In this document: piece by piece, positions 61,045-64,000 of the stretch
Layout of the letters: every line of letters starts with the position of its first letter
How positions within the stretch are numbered: position 1 is the first letter of the stretch
DNA from: an uncultured Lachnospiraceae bacterium
GTDB lineage: Bacteria; Bacillota; Clostridia; Lachnospirales; Lachnospiraceae
Length of the DNA stretch: 64,000 nt
Direction: 5' to 3'
NCBI GenBank assembly: GCA_900551115.1
Contig: URUY01000006.1
Coordinates: forward strand, 1 to 64,000
The notes under the pieces: model-generated
What the model was told of the DNA's origin: nothing
Databases searched by the model: none
The model's input: only the letters and a program-made list of their open reading frames with translations
Made by a program: the position numbers and the translations under genes

Positions 61045-62340
61045 CTATATAAAATACGTGGTATGGTTTACCGTATTTTTTGTACCTGCAATCAGGCTGT
61101 ATATAAAACGCTCTCCCGTTTCGGCGGTATGAAAAAGCGCCTCCACTGCTTCATCCTCAAAATTTCTCATAGGCCTTGCAAACATCCCTTTTTCGGAAAC
61201 GCCCAGCGCAAAATACTGATTGATTTCCCCTGCCCCCAGATGGGCATTGTAAATATTTTCCTTTTCCGACAGGGTATTGTCATAAAGATAGGAGATATAC
61301 AGGACTATGGGCATGCTCTCCATGTCTATCATGCGGGCTGTATCATGCAGGAGAATATTTCTGTCACACACAACAGGTTCTTTCTGCAGAAGCCTTCCTT
61401 CTCTGATATGCAGCAGAAATTCCTCTTTTTCTTCCCTATACAGAATATAAACTCCATATCTCCTGACCTCCTCCATAAAATGGTTCATGCACAGGGTAAG
61501 CTTCTCTGCAAGCTCATGCACCATATCGCCCGAAACCGATTCCTCCATGCTGCACAAGCCGATTCTGTTGTGTGCCGACTCCCGAAACAGGGCCTTTTCA
61601 AATACCGGCATCCGCTGTCCGTCAAGGCAAAATGCTTTTTTTGAAAAGCTCTCCGGGGCAGTTAAGAATGCGGCTGCCGCCTCATACCAAAAAACCTCTT
61701 CATCATAGTTCATGCTGCGGTCATACTGCCTGCCGATAACAGAAGACTGTTCCCCAAAGGAAACCGCTTTTGATAAATCAATCGTAAGGACAATCGGATT
61801 CGACTTCGGAGAAATCCCAAAGAGCGCATAATCTTCTTTTTCTCCTGCTCCGTAAATGACAGCGGCTTCCGTCATATTTTCCTTTTCCAGAAAAAGCTTC
61901 ATTTCCGCTAGCAGGTGTCCTGCGTCCAAAAGGGGCAGCACCACTCCGAACTCCCCGTAAAATTTCATGATGCGCCACAGCTCAGCGACAAGAATCAGCC
62001 GGCACTCCTTTTCTCTTCCGCTGACATGGTTTACACCTTCAAATATATCTGATTTGCAGTTATACCTGATTACGTCCCCCTGATAGAGCAGGTATGCCTC
62101 GTTTACATGCACATTCCTTGCTGCCGGTACGCATTTATGAAAAGCATAGGGATTTACGGCCTCATACCGGGTATAACGAAGCAGATTCCTTACCATCCTG
62201 CAGACCGTTTCCATTTCCCTGCAGATTTCACAGGGTACGCTCTCGTTTAAGTCGGTAATCATATAATCAATGAATTTTACGGAGGATATGTTGTTTTTAT
62301 ACTGATATCTCTCCTTCGTCAGTCTGTCAAACAATTTCAT
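61045..62340 (-). CDS. Divergent SagB/nitroreductase-like protein of the RiPP operon
   Basis: A 431-residue protein. The C-terminal third (NAHLGAGEINQYFALGVSEKGMFARPMRNFEDEAVEALF, RFIYSLIAGTKN) resembles the end of SagB-type dehydrogenases. The N-terminal two thirds show weaker similarity, perhaps a second, eroded nitroreductase copy (VFWYEAAAAFLTAPESFSKKAFCL). It may be a catalytically inert partner of the SagB at 59350 or an enzyme for a further oxidation. Its start has AGGAG nine bases upstream; YcaO ends 12 bp before it. The function is inferred. Confidence 0.68.
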   Translation of the reverse strand: MKLFDRLTKERYQYKNNISSVKFIDYMITDLNESVPCEICREMETVCRMVRNLLRYTRYEAVNPYAFHKCVPAARNVHVNEAYLLYQGDVIRYNCKSDIFEGVNHVSGREKECRLILVAELWRIMKFYGEFGVVLPLLDAGHLLAEMKLFLEKENMTEAAVIYGAGEKEDYALFGISPKSNPIVLTIDLSKAVSFGEQSSVIGRQYDRSMNYDEEVFWYEAAAAFLTAPESFSKKAFCLDGQRMPVFEKALFRESAHNRIGLCSMEESVSGDMVHELAEKLTLCMNHFMEEVRRYGVYILYREEKEEFLLHIREGRLLQKEPVVCDRNILLHDTARMIDMESMPIVLYISYLYDNTLSEKENIYNAHLGAGEINQYFALGVSEKGMFARPMRNFEDEAVEALFHTAETGERFIYSLIAGTKNTVNHTTYFI

Positions 62341-62351
62341 ATATGCTGCTC

Positions 62352-64000
62352 CTATGGGAAGGGATGCGGGGTTCTGTTGATTTCTTCTGCTGCTATAGGC
62401 TTCCTGCGGATTCCTGCTGCCACCGCTCCCTGACGTATCCTTTCCGGGTTAATCCTTTGGTTCTGCACCCCGAAGGTCATTGTCAGCATAGACGGCACGA
62501 CTGCCTTGACACAATATAAATCCAGTTCCCTTGTAATGGGACTTTCCAGATATCCCAGATAAATATGCTTGTGGCATCTTCTTATCTTATCCACAAATTC
62601 CGTCAGATAACAGGTCTGTTCCTCATTACGGTACCAGTCTGCAAAGCGCCGGCAGAAATCCACTTCCTCGGTGTTTTCGTAATATGGTTTTATATAATCA
62701 AAGTTTTCATAAATGGAATAAAAGTATACATGGTCCTCCATGGAGCGTACTCCGTCAGGATTTCCTGCAAGCATTTTCAGCTTTTCGTCTACCGTTCCCC
62801 CTGCAATGATTTTGTCATAGACATGGATGGAAGTGACTACCTCTGCCAGCGCTGCTTCCAATGCCTTTTCCGGATTTGGATGCGCGCCCGCCGCATTATA
62901 GCACTTAACTCTCCCGTGATGCGTTTCATCCACAGCGGCTGCCCAGACTGCCGGAATACCGGATTCCATGGTAATATCGAATACCTTGATTTTATATCCG
63001 AGCTGTTCCATATAATTCACCACATTGATTAAATTCCGGTTTTTTATTCCCCGGATATTCAGATTCACAGGCGCAATCCGGTTATACCAATGCATTAAAA
63101 AAGCGTCTCTTTCTATTACTTCAAGCAATGCGTAAACTGCTGCTTCCTCAGGGGAACCGCCCAAAGCACAGCCGTTTGAGGTTTCATAAATAAAACGCTC
63201 CTCCCCGCTCACTAACTGACTGTCATAATAAAGCACCTGTTCCGGCATATATGCAAAGGAGCCGTCTGCCAAATCCATTACCTTCATCCATCGGTAAACA
63301 GCAGCTTCACTGTAAGGCACAAAGCCTGTTTTTAGTCCGTTTTCCTCTGCTGTGGCATTTAAGGTAAGCTCCTTTGGGTTTATCACAGGCTCTCCCTGTT
63401 TTTTTAAAGCATGGTAGCTTCCCGTCAGTCCCGGCTTTACATGGGGAACTATGGATGCATAGCGTTCCAGCATTTCAAATCCTGCGGAAATCTGGGATTT
63501 CTGATAGGTATCCGCCCTGCCGTAGGAATAATAACGGCTGCCCATCACCTGGGATTTCACATAAAACATAGGTATGATTTTGGCGTCTGCATCCCGCATC
63601 AGCTTTTTACCGATGCCACTGTGCATATGAAACAGCCTTGCCTTATTTTTGTCCGAAAAAATATCCCCGCCGTTCTTTATCCGCTTTCCCGGACAAAACC
63701 GGTAATCCCAATTCAGATTTTCAAAAAACTGACCGGTCTCCGGCAGATATTCCGTACAGATCGGAGAAAAATGCACCGGAAACAGCCTCGTCCCCAAATC
63801 CCTGCTGTTTACCACTGCCACAAACCTTCCGATTTCTCCCTCAAAGGTCTTTACATACGCCATCAACTCGTCCGTAATAAAATAACCGTTTTCCGTTGCA
63901 AATGCGCTTTCAATGATATCATAATAAAAGCTCTCGTTGTCCTTAAGGGACTGCAGAAAGCAGGCAAAGCAGGCTTCCTTTGAGGTATATCCCGAAACCG
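62352..64000 (-). CDS. YcaO cyclodehydratase, 5' end beyond the window, probably with N-terminal E1-like part
   Basis: An open frame from the stop at 62352 to the right edge, at least 549 residues. YcaO motifs are present: ISAGFEMLERYAS and YALLEVIERDAFLMHW (ATP/magnesium ligands), EAALAEVVTSI, and the C-terminal PHPFP, which matches the PxPxP end of azoline-forming YcaOs. With ATP it cyclises Cys/Ser/Thr of a precursor peptide into azolines. A TTG/ATG at 63866/63863 could start it, but no good ribosome site precedes and the frame continues with KEACFACFLQSLKDNESFYY, a CxxC zinc-type segment seen in E1-YcaO fusions, so the true start is outside the window. Confidence 0.87.
   Translation of the reverse strand, partial: VSGYTSKEACFACFLQSLKDNESFYYDIIESAFATENGYFITDELMAYVKTFEGEIGRFVAVVNSRDLGTRLFPVHFSPICTEYLPETGQFFENLNWDYRFCPGKRIKNGGDIFSDKNKARLFHMHSGIGKKLMRDADAKIIPMFYVKSQVMGSRYYSYGRADTYQKSQISAGFEMLERYASIVPHVKPGLTGSYHALKKQGEPVINPKELTLNATAEENGLKTGFVPYSEAAVYRWMKVMDLADGSFAYMPEQVLYYDSQLVSGEERFIYETSNGCALGGSPEEAAVYALLEVIERDAFLMHWYNRIAPVNLNIRGIKNRNLINVVNYMEQLGYKIKVFDITMESGIPAVWAAAVDETHHGRVKCYNAAGAHPNPEKALEAALAEVVTSIHVYDKIIAGGTVDEKLKMLAGNPDGVRSMEDHVYFYSIYENFDYIKPYYENTEEVDFCRRFADWYRNEEQTCYLTEFVDKIRRCHKHIYLGYLESPITRELDLYCVKAVVPSMLTMTFGVQNQRINPERIRQGAVAAGIRRKPIAAEEINRTPHPFP

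Overview
The window looks like chromosome from a flagellated, Gram-positive anaerobe of the class Clostridia, most likely a Lachnospiraceae-type gut bacterium. The signs are the rpmG-secE-nusG-rplKA-rplJL-rpoBC order, the FliW/CsrA/FlgM flagellar set with sigma-D-type promoters, AGGAGG ribosome binding sites, intrinsic terminators with clean T-tracts, and sucrose-phosphorylase-family sugar metabolism. This placement is inference from gene content; no 16S gene is present.

Layout. (1) 1-37 (minus) is the first codons of rpsL with its own consensus promoter. (2) 172-9811 (minus) is a sugar locus closely resembling the E. coli ycj cluster: GH13 glucoside phosphorylase, binding protein, two permeases, zinc dehydrogenase, Gfo/Idh dehydrogenase, a GH4 hydrolase and a glycerate kinase, with a divergent LacI regulator at 10081-11115. 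(3) 11206-12547 holds rfbD and a small membrane protein. (4) 12788-18568 (plus) is an operon of a degenerate GGDEF protein, an ECF sigma factor, a putative membrane partner, a transglutaminase lipoprotein, a GspF-type membrane protein and four pseudopilin-like proteins, with no ATPase. (5) 18687-30155 (minus) is rpoC, rpoB, rplL, rplJ (with a leader), rplA, rplK, nusG, secE and rpmG. Blocks 2-4 therefore sit between rpoC and rpsL, which are usually adjacent in Firmicutes. (6) 30474-36289 holds a FliD-like protein, a carboxyltransferase (mmdA type) with a fatty-acid-regulator-like palindrome, glf, an XRE regulator and a PD-(D/E)XK nuclease. (7) 36791-46076 is a glycosylation island: an AT-rich methyltransferase/glycosyltransferase fusion with a 3' frameshift, then paired StrF-like and CgeB-like glycosyltransferases leading up to flagellin. 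(8) 46180-58258 (minus) is the late flagellar block: flgM, flgN, two flgK paralogues, flgL, fliW, csrA, a coiled-coil protein, flaG, fliD, fliS, a fliT-like gene and hag. (9) 58352 to the right edge (minus) is a RiPP operon: a YcaO cyclodehydratase (cut by the edge), a divergent SagB-like protein, a SpaB_C/thiopeptide-type protein, a SagB dehydrogenase and an E1-like leader-binding protein.

How it fits together. The late flagellar genes are probably under FlgM/sigma-D control, and flagellin translation under CsrA/FliW; the hag leader has hairpins presenting GGA in loops. The island next to hag probably decorates flagellin. The ycj-like locus probably splits an alpha-glucosyl-glycerate-type compound by phosphorolysis and phosphorylates the released glycerate. 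The most interesting element is the azol(in)e-type RiPP operon, which ends in a terminator whose loop holds the -35 of the flgM promoter. Its precursor peptide is not visible here and must lie beyond the right edge or elsewhere.
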